NCBI RefSeq assembly: GCF_012927105.1
Contig: NZ_JABBFV010000015.1
Coordinates: 1-64,000 of the forward strand
DNA: 64,000 nt
DNA from: Sphingobium psychrophilum
Lineage (GTDB): Bacteria > Pseudomonadota > Alphaproteobacteria > Sphingomonadales > Sphingomonadaceae
Direction: 5' to 3'
The stretch's first letter is position 1. The number at the start of each line of letters is the position of its first letter. The notes beneath the pieces were generated by a model. The model was not told where the DNA came from. It saw only the letters and a program-made list of their open reading frames with translations, and made no database searches. Both the position numbers and the translations under genes were made by a program. Below, one piece after another: positions 1-9,876 of this stretch.

Positions 1-124
1 CCAGCGCGATGATATTTTCCCGCCGCAGGATGTATTCGCAGCGTGCCAGCTCCAGCACGAGCATTTTGTTGAGGCCTGGAATGGCCGTGAAGTCGAACGT
101 GTCGAAGCTTTTCACCGCCGGGAG
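1..124 (-). pseudogene. IS21-family istB (transposition helper ATPase) fragment
   Basis: Read on the minus strand in the frame that passes through position 115, this stretch gives V-K-S-F-D-T-F-D-F, then A-I-P-G-L-N-K-M-L-V-L-E-L-A-R-C-E-Y, then R-R-E-N-I-I-A-L. That is the N-terminal part of the IstB AAA+ domain just before its Walker A motif. IstB is the ATP-dependent helper of the IS21 transposase. The rest lies outside the window. The N-terminus is missing because the reading runs straight into the primase fragment at about 112-130, so this is one side of a recombination junction. Family recognition is good; whether the remainder outside the window is intact cannot be seen. Confidence 0.6.
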
Positions 125-342
125 CGAATGGCACGCAGCACATCAAGCGTGTCGCAGCCGGCAAAACATTTGAAGAGCAGGCACTTGTCACCGACCCTGA
201 TGGACAGGCTGGGTCTGCGGTCATCATGCGCCGGACATAGGCACATGGCGCTCACGCCGTCAGATTTCCCGCCTAGACGCTTCGCGAGCCTGGCAAGCTG
301 CAGTTCTGCTTCAGGGTGATGTTGGGCTAGGGCGTAGGGCAT
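112..342 (-). pseudogene. CHC2-type zinc-finger (primase/DUF7146-like) N-terminal fragment
   Basis: The product is 76 aa, starting at ATG 342. Residues 34-63 hold the zinc-finger pattern C-P-A-H ... C-F-A-G-C of plasmid and phage DNA primases (CHC2/Toprim type). Intact relatives continue for about 250 more residues with a Toprim domain. Here the frame ends at 112 exactly where an istB sequence begins in another frame, so the gene was cut by an IS21-type insertion or recombination. The fragment is unlikely to be active. Its presence points to a plasmid or integrative-element ancestry for the first 5 kb. Confidence 0.6.
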
Positions 343-600
343 GGAGAATTCCCGAAAAAGTGGCCGAACCACCTTCTCCACCCTTCCCTCTCTCCTTACG
401 GGCCGGCTCGCGCTGCCATCCCGCTTCGTCCGGTCGAAAGGACTTGCGATTAGTCTTCGATCAAGCGTCAGCTTGCATTTGATAAATTGCCTGAAAAAGC
501 GGCGTAAACATTGAACAAATGCCAGCAACCCTGAAGTCGTATGTCGAACGCAGGGATGCACAAAAGCTGGGTCTACGAGCAAGAAAATGAGGGGTACGAT

Positions 601-1041
601 ATGGCGTCTTTGTTCGAAGAAGTCGGAGAGGTGAGGGGGCAGGGGGACGGATCGGCTTTCGCCTTGTCGATGCGAATGTTTTTCAAACATCCAGCTATGG
701 TGGGCTCGGGCTTTCCGGCCAGCCGCTGGATGGTCCGCACCATGCTTGCTCCACTCGACTGGAGGGCTATCCGTACCTTCGTAGAATATGGACCGGGTGC
801 CGGCGCGTTCACGCGTGCTATTCTCGACCGTCTTGCGCCGGATGCCAAGTTGGTCGCGATCGACACAAGCCCAGACTTTGTCGCCCATCTCAAGGCCTCG
901 ATCACGGATCGGCGCCTATATGCAGTCACCGGTTCGGCTTCCAGCGTCGAGGCGATCTTATCGAAACTAGGACTGCAGCAAGCAGACTGCATTCTTTCCG
1001 GGTTATCGTCGAACATGAAGCGCGCTCAAAGCTGCTGGTAA
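601..1041 (+). pseudogene. Class I SAM-dependent methyltransferase, 3'-truncated
   Basis: The start at 601 is chosen because GAGGGG lies 7-8 bases upstream; an ATG at 541 has no comparable site. Residues 60-100 carry the SAM-binding motif E-Y-G-P-G-A-G-A-F-T followed by V-A-I-D, as in rRNA-adenine or phospholipid N-methyltransferases found on mobile elements. Homology stops after A-D-C-I-L-S-G-L near 1003. The last 11 codons are out-of-frame readings of the relaxase gene that follows. About one third of the usual protein is missing, so activity is doubtful. Confidence 0.6.
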
Positions 1042-2861
1042 CGCGAGAGCAGACGGGCGACGGGCTTCTCGCGAGGGGCAGGACCAGTCGCAAGACGGCG
1101 CGGCTGGAGCTTGCCCTAGCCCGGCATCTGGCGCTTGCCATGGATGATGCCCCGCGCCTCGCGTCAAGCGACCGACTACTGGCGGCACTCGAAACCTCGG
1201 GGCTAACCCCCGCTCAGGAGCAGGCCTTGGCTCAACTTGCGGGCTCGCGCGATCGGCTAATCGGCGTTCACGGCGTTGCCGGAGCTGGCAAATCGACCCT
1301 CGTTCGAGCGATGGCCGAAGCCGTTGATCCTGACATTCGGATGCTTGCCCTAGCGCCCACATCCTCCGCTGCGGCAAATCTGGGAGACATGGCGGGAATA
1401 GAGTCGCGCACCGTAGCGAGCCTCATCGCCGGCGGTGGACACGGTATCGATAGTCGCGATGTGCTCGTCATAGATGAAGCCGGCCAACTTGGGAATCGGC
1501 AAGCGCTTCGCCTTCTAGAAATCAGCCGCGACACCGGCGTAAGGCTCCTTCTGCTTGGTGACAATCGTCAGACCGGCGCGATCGAACAGGGCAAGGCGTT
1601 CTGGTTATTGCAGCGGCTAGGACTTCCGAAAGCAGAACTCACCGAGTCGATGCGGCAGCAAACGCGTCTCATGCGGCATGCGGTCGCGCTGGCCCGAGAG
1701 GGAGACTATGCCGGGTCAATCGACAGCCTCGACAAGGTCGTGAGCGGCAGCGGTCCAGATGGCTTGGCGCGCGATCTCGTATCTGAATGGACGCGGCTCA
1801 AACGTGAAAACCGGGATAATACGAACATTCTGGTTCTCGACAATGCCAGCAGGATCATCGTGAACGATCAGATCCGTTCTACCCTTCGGAGGGAGGGCGT
1901 GATCGCCGCTCAGGATATGACGCTGCAGGTTCTAACGCCTTCGCCTTTGTCTTCTGAGGAACGACGCATGGCTCGCTTCTATTCCAGAGGCCAGGTCGTC
2001 ATGTTTAGCCGCGATGAAGCGCGCCAGGGTATCGCACGGAAGGCCGAGTATCGCGTCGCTGGGCTCGGCCGGGAAGAGAATGGCAGACAGGTCGTTCGTC
2101 TTGTGGACGAGCTTGGCCACACGATACGATGGGATCCGCGACTGACGCGTGCCGCTCAGATCAACGTCTTTAACGCCGAGGAGCGAGGCGTCGCGGTCGG
2201 CGATCGAATTCAGTGGCGCCTGGCGACCAAGGACCTTGGGCGTAAGAATGCGGAGCGCGGGACAGTCATTCAGCTCGATGGTCCGATCGCGAGCATCAGG
2301 TGGGATCGGGCCAAGGACGTCCAATCCGTCGATTTGACCCGCTTCAAGACTTGGGATCATGGCTATGCCGAGACCGTATATTCTTCGCAATCCAAAACCT
2401 ACGCCCGCGCCTATATACTGGCCCCAGTAAACTCGCCGCTCGTCAACGGCCAGAATTATTACACCGCCATCACCCGCGCGCGGTTCGGCGTGAAACTTTG
2501 GACGGAGGACCCGGAGAGGCTCGCCGACAGGCTCGTCCGCCGAACGGGCGAAAAAAGATCGGCGCTCGAAGGGCTGGGTCGGCTTGACCTTAGCCATGCA
2601 GAGGCGATTCGCACCCGTCATGGCGATCGCCTCCGGGTCGCCCGGGCCAAGACTGACGCGGAACGCCGGGACGCGACATTAGAACCGCAGATGCCTATTC
2701 GTCGCGGCAGTATCGCTGACGTGGCCCGTTCGGCAACTGATGCGCTGACAGCACTTGTGCAGCGGGTGCTGGCCAAGGAGCGGTCTGGTGAAAAGGACCA
2801 ACCCACGCAGCAGCCCGATCGCGCCAGAGACGACAAGCCTTATCGCGGACACTCGCGTTGA
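1002..2861 (+). pseudogene. MobF (TrwC/TraI/TraA-type) relaxase, helicase half, 5'-truncated
   Basis: The relaxase homology begins upstream of the first ATG (1140): the same frame reads back to about 1002 with sensible MobF-like sequence (V-E-H-E-A-R-S-K-L-L). It contains an AAA_30/RecD-like helicase with Walker A G-V-A-G-A-G-K-S-T near residue 45 from ATG 1140, Walker B D-E-A-G, G-D-N-R-Q, and the C-terminal motif Y-Y-T-A-I-T-R-A. The N-terminal relaxase domain with the nicking tyrosines and three-His cluster is absent, so the protein cannot start conjugative transfer. It is fused out of frame to the methyltransferase fragment. A helicase-only product from ATG 1140 (573 aa) remains possible. 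Confidence 0.75.
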
Positions 2862-3418
2862 GTGCGAAACGTTCTGGTCTTGCCTCTTTGGTGGCGCTGG
2901 GCGTTATTAGCGCCCTGAGTAGAAGGTCGTTCGTCGTCCGTCGGATCGTCATGCCAGTGGTCCTGATCGTTGCCGTGACGAACCCGGCGTGGTCGAAGAG
3001 CCACGATGTTGTGCCGAAGTCGAATAATCATGACGCCATAATCGCAGCGTGTGTTGAGAAAGCATCATCCGGACGGATCTGGCTGCAGCAGACGCTTATG
3101 GCCTTGCGAAGGCAGGAAGGTGGTTGGATCGGCGCGGAAGTACGCAATGAGAACGGCACGCATGATCTTGGACCGATGCAGGTAAACAGTTGGTGGGTGC
3201 CTCGGATTGCTCGTTTGATCGCGCGCAACGAGAGCGAAGTGAGGACATGGTTGCGGGATGATGCATGCTTCAATGTGAATGTAGCTCGCTGGATATTTCT
3301 CTCAGCGCTTCGTGATACCGGTGATTTCTGGAAAGCAGTTGGCATCTATCACAGCCCGACGCGCTGGCGGCAAATTCGATACGCACGAAGCATCTCGGCG
3401 CTAATGGGTAATCGCTAG
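2858..3418 (+). CDS. Lytic transglycosylase of a conjugative system (VirB1/TrbN-like)
   Basis: This is a periplasmic lysozyme-like enzyme that would open peptidoglycan for a type IV secretion channel. The SLT fold is visible: catalytic Glu in R-R-Q-E-G-G-W, then G-P-M-Q-V-N-S-W-W, and a late Y-H-S-P-T in place of the usual Y-N. The frame opens with TTG at 2858, overlapping the relaxase stop. An internal ATG at 2951 starts a short hydrophobic segment (M-P-V-V-L-I-V-A-V-T-N-P-A-W-S) that could itself be the signal peptide, so the true start is unsettled. Its place right after the relaxase gene matches conjugation operons. It appears intact although its partner is truncated. Confidence 0.65.
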   Translation: MSAKRSGLASLVALGVISALSRRSFVVRRIVMPVVLIVAVTNPAWSKSHDVVPKSNNHDAIIAACVEKASSGRIWLQQTLMALRRQEGGWIGAEVRNENGTHDLGPMQVNSWWVPRIARLIARNESEVRTWLRDDACFNVNVARWIFLSALRDTGDFWKAVGIYHSPTRWRQIRYARSISALMGNR

Positions 3419-3475
3419 GTGGTTAGTCCCGGCATTGATCGTTCAATTAAGAGGAATTTGTAAATTCATTAAATT

Positions 3476-3492
3476 ACCTGGCATTTACAGGT
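3476..3492. repeat. Inverted repeat ACCTG-N7-CAGGT upstream of the tyrosine recombinase
   Basis: A perfect 5-bp dyad with a 7-bp spacer sits in an AT-rich stretch inside the 286-bp gap between the transglycosylase and recombinase genes. It could be an operator or a recombinase arm site. No promoter could be assigned. Nothing else is seen in the gap. Confidence 0.3.
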
Positions 3493-3704
3493 ATATTATA
3501 CACGCGGAGCATTCCAAATGACGATTTTAGGACGACTGCTTGAAAGGGGCATAGCGGAGTTCGACTTTCATTGTTCCGGTAATGTGCGATTTCCAACTAT
3601 ATTTATTAACGTCCAGAAAGAGCATTGATAGAAGACGTGATAATTACAGTTATCACAGGTCCATATTTGACGGCTCTTTATACGGTGCGCTACACATCGC
3701 TCCG

Positions 3705-4937
3705 ATGGATCAGCCCTCACACCTCGACGACAACGCCCTATTGACGGGGGAAGCCGTGCCAGCGCCGACGGCGTCGGCCGACGATCTTTCCTGGGCAATC
3801 GTGAAGATGCGCGCCGGCGAGCCCATCGTCGTTAACGAAGCGCTGATCGCCGCATATCAGGCAGCGTCTTCGCCCCACAGCATCCGCGCGCTCAAGTCCG
3901 ACCTTGAGGCGTTCGATCTCTGGTGCCGGCGTCACAACCGCATATCGCTCCCAGCAACTCCGGAGACCGTGGCGGACTATCTTGACGCCCGCGCGGAGAA
4001 GGGCAGCAAGCCGGCCTCGCTTGGCCGCTACAAGGCGTCGATCGCCAGGATCCACCTGCTGCTCGATCTCAAGGATCCGACGCCGGCGTCGCTGGTGAAG
4101 CTCCGACTGCAGGCGATCCGTCGCCGGCTTGGAACGGCACAGAAGCAGGCCCGGCCGCTGCGGTTCAAGGGGCCGGTGCGCAATGTCGAGCGCGATGAGC
4201 CCCGCGGCCTGAATGTGCGGGCGCTGCTCGAAAGCTGCGCGGACGATCTTCCGGGCCTGCGCGATCGCGCGCTGCTGTCGGCCGGTTACGATACCGGGCT
4301 TCGCGCCTCGGAACTCGTGGCGATTCAGGTCGAGCATGTCATTGAGGCGATCGATGCCGAGGCGCGGCTGTTGAGCATCCCGCGCAGCAAAGGCGATCAG
4401 GACGGGGAGGGGGCAACCGCCTACCTCAGCCCCCGAACGGTGCGGGCGATCGCAGCCTGGCTGGAGGCGGCCGGGATCGAGAAGGGGGCGGTGTTTCGGC
4501 GCGTGAACGTGCGGCGCTACAAAGCCAAGGCGGCAGTGCGGGGCCGGTCGATTGACAGCATCTCCGGGCGTGAGACCTGGGATCTGCGCAAGGCTCTGTC
4601 AAAGCGGGCGGTGCCAGCGCGGGTCGAGTACGATGTCGGGGAGGGGGCGCTTCACCCTGCGTCGGTCGGACAGGTCTATCGAGCGATGATCCAGCGGGCC
4701 TTCGATGCCGGTGCGCTCGCGGATCTGACGGCGGACGATCTTGCTCGGCTGCTCAAGGGGATCAGCGCGCATTCGACGCGGGTCGGGCTCAATCAGGATC
4801 TGTTTACGAGCGGCGAGGATCTTGCCGGCATCATGGACGCACTGCGGTGGAAATCTCCTCGTATGCCGCTTTCCTATAACCGGAATTTGGCTGCGGAGCA
4901 CGGCGCCGCCGGGCGGCTAATGGCGAAGATCGGGTGA
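3705..4937 (+). CDS. Tyrosine site-specific recombinase / integrase
   Basis: Plasmid- and island-type integrase of about 410 aa from the ATG at 3705. The open frame reaches back to 3582, but those codons look non-coding. An N-terminal SAM-like core-binding domain (about residues 35-140) is followed by the catalytic domain with G-L-R-A-S-E-L (Arg I), the beta-hairpin Lys in R-S-K-G-D, H-S-T-R-V-G (His/Arg II) and the nucleophile Tyr in S-Y-N-R. The usual second His is a Trp in L-R-W-K, a change seen in some active members. It stands alone downstream of the conjugation debris and probably mobilised that element. No attachment site was found. Confidence 0.8.
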   Translation: MDQPSHLDDNALLTGEAVPAPTASADDLSWAIVKMRAGEPIVVNEALIAAYQAASSPHSIRALKSDLEAFDLWCRRHNRISLPATPETVADYLDARAEKGSKPASLGRYKASIARIHLLLDLKDPTPASLVKLRLQAIRRRLGTAQKQARPLRFKGPVRNVERDEPRGLNVRALLESCADDLPGLRDRALLSAGYDTGLRASELVAIQVEHVIEAIDAEARLLSIPRSKGDQDGEGATAYLSPRTVRAIAAWLEAAGIEKGAVFRRVNVRRYKAKAAVRGRSIDSISGRETWDLRKALSKRAVPARVEYDVGEGALHPASVGQVYRAMIQRAFDAGALADLTADDLARLLKGISAHSTRVGLNQDLFTSGEDLAGIMDALRWKSPRMPLSYNRNLAAEHGAAGRLMAKIG

Positions 4938-5231
4938 CCATCGTTAAGACGACAAGTAGTTCAACCCGCGCATCTCAGTGCTTTGCGCCCATCAGGGTGG
5001 CGCGTGGCGTAGCGCCTAGGCCACGGTGAACAAGGAATCAGCGCCGGGAACAAGTTCGGATTGGGTCGCTGCACGCCCGAGATCCCGAATCGTCCCAGAA
5101 GGGTGAAAGAAGGCAGCGCGGCATGCGCAACTCGCTCCACTGCCGACCGTTCCGCTTCGGCGAGAAGGCACCGGGGGCGAGAAAACGAAACGCGGGTAAA
5201 GGCGTTGGCAACGGCTCCTTACGCATCGCGG
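4938..5231. other. Intergenic gap without recognisable feature
   Basis: The 294 bp between the convergent recombinase and histidine-kinase genes contain no convincing gene, RNA or terminator on either strand. Confidence 0.4.
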
Positions 5232-6389
5232 TTAAGCCCCCTGCAGCAGCGGTGTCGCTGCCGCTGCGCGTGCGACAGTAACGCTGAATCCTGCCGGGCT
5301 GGTCGTCATCGTGACTTTGGCATCCAACTGCTTAGCGAGCGCCGCCACGATCGTGGTGCCGAGGCCACCATCGGCCTTCGGCGGCTTGTCGGCATCTTTG
5401 CCGACACCATTGTCCGAAACGATCATCGTCCAATCGTCCTGATCGATCGCATAGCGCACATCGATCGTTGCTTCGGGGTGATGAATGGGAAAGGCATATT
5501 TGAGCGCATTGATCACGAGCTCGGTGACGATCAACCCTAGGCTCACTGCCTTCGCTGACGGGATCATGCCGGTGTCGGAGCTCACGGTTATCGTTACGGG
5601 CTGGCTGTCGCCGATCATCGACGTGCCAAGACCGGTACATAGCTTTTGGAGATAGTTGCCGACCTCGATCTGGTCGATGCCATCGGACATGTCGAGATGC
5701 TGCTGCACAGCCGCGACCGACATTACCCGTTGGTGCGCATCCTGGAGATGGAAACGCGTCTCGTCGGAGGAAACCGCCCGCGCCTTCAGCATCAAAATGC
5801 TGGCGATGATCTGAAGGCTGTTGGCGACGCGGTGCTTCATCTCCTGCAGCAAAACCTCGTTCTGCCGCCGCAATTCTTCCGAGCGTTTAAGCAGGGCTTC
5901 CTTCTCCTGTTCGATCGCGCGCCGTTCGGTCACGTCGCGAAAAGCGAGAAGAATCGCCATGGTATCGCTCTCGTCGTACAGGACTTTGCGGGCGTTAAGC
6001 AGCATGATGCGGTGGCCAATCACCGGAAAATCGTGATCGACCTCAAACCCGTCCATTGCTACTCGTTCAGGCAATATCGTCTCGAGCAGCAACCGCAGCG
6101 CGGGAATGTCCCATTGCCCATGGCCAAGAGCATAGAGCAGGCAGCCCTGCGTCTGCCCAGGCGCAACCTTGAAAATCTCGTAGAAGGAGCGGCTTGCCTC
6201 AAGCACCCGTAGATCGGCGTCGAGGACGAGAAAGGGCTCGGGGATCGTGTTCACAATCGCATGAGCGAGCAGATTCGCCTCTTCGAGGTTCCGCACAGGA
6301 AGTGTTGTCGGCACTCCGGTCAGCCCGTTGCGATGTTGAGGGAATCGGCAAACGTCATTGTCCGGCCTTGCACTTGCAGGCGAAGGCAC
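5232..6389 (-). CDS. PAS-domain HWE/HisKA_2-family sensor histidine kinase
   Basis: The predicted product is a cytosolic sensor kinase of 385 aa with a GTG start. A PAS domain spans about residues 42-155. A short coiled linker then leads to the dimerisation helix with the phospho-acceptor H186 in E-M-K-H-R-V-A-N-S-L-Q, typical of the HWE/HisKA_2 class that dominates in alphaproteobacteria. The ATP-binding domain follows with the N box E-L-V-I-N-A-L-K-Y-A and D-N-G-V-G. No transmembrane segment is present, so a soluble ligand or light is the likely input; the LOV motif N-C-R-F-L-Q is not present. No response regulator lies next to it, which is common for this family. Confidence 0.85.
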   Translation of the reverse strand: MPSPASARPDNDVCRFPQHRNGLTGVPTTLPVRNLEEANLLAHAIVNTIPEPFLVLDADLRVLEASRSFYEIFKVAPGQTQGCLLYALGHGQWDIPALRLLLETILPERVAMDGFEVDHDFPVIGHRIMLLNARKVLYDESDTMAILLAFRDVTERRAIEQEKEALLKRSEELRRQNEVLLQEMKHRVANSLQIIASILMLKARAVSSDETRFHLQDAHQRVMSVAAVQQHLDMSDGIDQIEVGNYLQKLCTGLGTSMIGDSQPVTITVSSDTGMIPSAKAVSLGLIVTELVINALKYAFPIHHPEATIDVRYAIDQDDWTMIVSDNGVGKDADKPPKADGGLGTTIVAALAKQLDAKVTMTTSPAGFSVTVARAAAATPLLQGA

Positions 6390-6510
6390 GATGATCCCTC
6401 TGTCACAGGACGCCTGCAGAGGAGGTCGGGTGATAAATCAACCTACCACGCTGCCGACGCCTTGCCTATGCTTACCCTATTTTAGGCGACGACATTGGAT
6501 CTTCGAGCTT

Positions 6511-6615
6511 GCTATCGGTGGTCCCGCATGCGCGCTCGGTCATCCGATCGGAGCGACTGGCCCCATGCTGATTGGCACGCTTCTCGACGAGCTGGAGCGT
6601 CAGGAAGCCAAACGC
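6511..6615 (+). pseudogene. Thiolase C-terminal fragment
   Basis: About 33 codons read G-G-P-A-C-A-L-G-H-P-I-G-A-T-G, then [11 protein letters not shown], the His-containing motif near the C-terminus of acetyl-CoA acetyltransferases. Nothing upstream in the frame belongs to a thiolase, and the end overlaps cueR on the other strand. This is a relic left by a deletion or rearrangement. Confidence 0.5.
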
Positions 6616-6982
6616 GTGAGTATCGGACATTCTGGTCGATCATTGCCGTGGCAGTCTTTCGCCAAGTCTAGCAATGCTCCGCGCATGGCGTTGAGCGCAT
6701 CGGCCTTCCGACCGAGGTCTGCGGCGCGCGATTCCGCCAGCGCCTTGACCTCGGCGCTGGCGCGATCGCGATCGGACCAGAGATCGAGCAACACGCGGAT
6801 TTCCTCGATCGGAAATCCCAGATCCCGGGCATTCGCGATAAACTGCAGGCGATGTATGTCCGCTTCCGAATAGTCACGATATCCGCTGTCACGTCGCGGT
6901 GGCGACGGGATAAGCCCGATCTTCTCGTAGTGGCGGATCATCCGCTGCGAGACCCCGCTCGCCGCCGCCGCGCCGCCGATGT

Positions 6983-6986
<4 letters not shown>
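6600..6986 (-). CDS. cueR: CueR-like Cu(I)-responsive MerR-family regulator
   Basis: This is a 128-aa MerR-family activator with a GTG start. An N-terminal winged helix (about residues 1-70, [11 protein letters not shown]) and a dimerisation helix are followed by the metal loop C-H-G-N-D-R-P-E-C (C-x7-C), the signature of copper, silver and gold sensors. The start overlaps the copA stop by four bases (GTGA), so the two genes are translationally coupled. It should bind the long-spacer promoter upstream of copA at 9390-9420, giving an auto-regulated copper-efflux operon. Confidence 0.88.
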
Positions 6987-9364
<2,378 letters not shown>

Positions 9365-9389
9365 TCCCGTTCTCCTTATCGACGCCCCC

Positions 9390-9420
9390 TATCTAGGGTT
9401 TGACATCGTGTCAGGGTCAA
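9390..9420 (-). promoter_or_regulatory. MerR/CueR-type promoter of copA with 19-bp spacer and dyad
   Basis: On the minus strand TTGACC (9420-9415) and TAGATA (9395-9390) are separated by exactly 19 bp, the over-long spacer that MerR-family activators untwist. The spacer holds the dyad TGACA-CGA-TGTCA. It ends 25 bases before the copA ATG, just upstream of its ribosome site. The spacing and dyad are seen directly; control by the adjacent CueR is inferred from the family. Confidence 0.7.
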
Positions 9421-9516
9421 GGGCCGCGAGTAATTATCTATTTGGCGGCGAGGGGCTTCATCGCGGCGAACTGGCCGAATACACGTACCGCTCATCTACG
9501 CCCCTGTCGCGATCAG

Positions 9517-9678
9517 CGCATCGCGCTGCAGATCAACGGACTGGCGATCGACCTCGCGGCGTTTGGCCGACTGGGCAAGCCGGAGGAGATCGCCGACGCC
9601 GTGCTCTGGATGAGCACCGACCTTGGTGCGTTCGTCACTGGTGCATCTATCTCGGTCGATGGCGGACGGTCGCTCTGA
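9517..9678 (+). pseudogene. Short-chain dehydrogenase (SDR) C-terminal fragment
   Basis: About 53 codons end in the SDR tail [11 protein letters not shown], then [10 protein letters not shown]. The Rossmann and catalytic Y-x-x-x-K parts are missing, and the upstream sequence is the copA promoter region. It is a dead remnant. The following bases to 9876 hold nothing recognised. Confidence 0.6.
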
Positions 9679-9876
9679 CCGCGACAAGGCGACTCTGATA
9701 GCGTTCTCGAGAGCACATAGGCCATTCTCAAGGTCCTGGGCGGGCTTCCCCACAGAGCGGTCCGCATTATTTGCTCCGTAAGGTCTGATTGATGCCTGCG
9801 CGCTCAGCAGCTGGCTGGATAGCAGAATTGGCTGCTCCACGAGAACCAATCCGACACTCGGCAAATGGAGTGACTG

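Noticed and set aside
2149..2621. Overlapping frames inside the relaxase gene (both strands)
   Set aside because: No recognisable domain; the MobF helicase frame explains the region.
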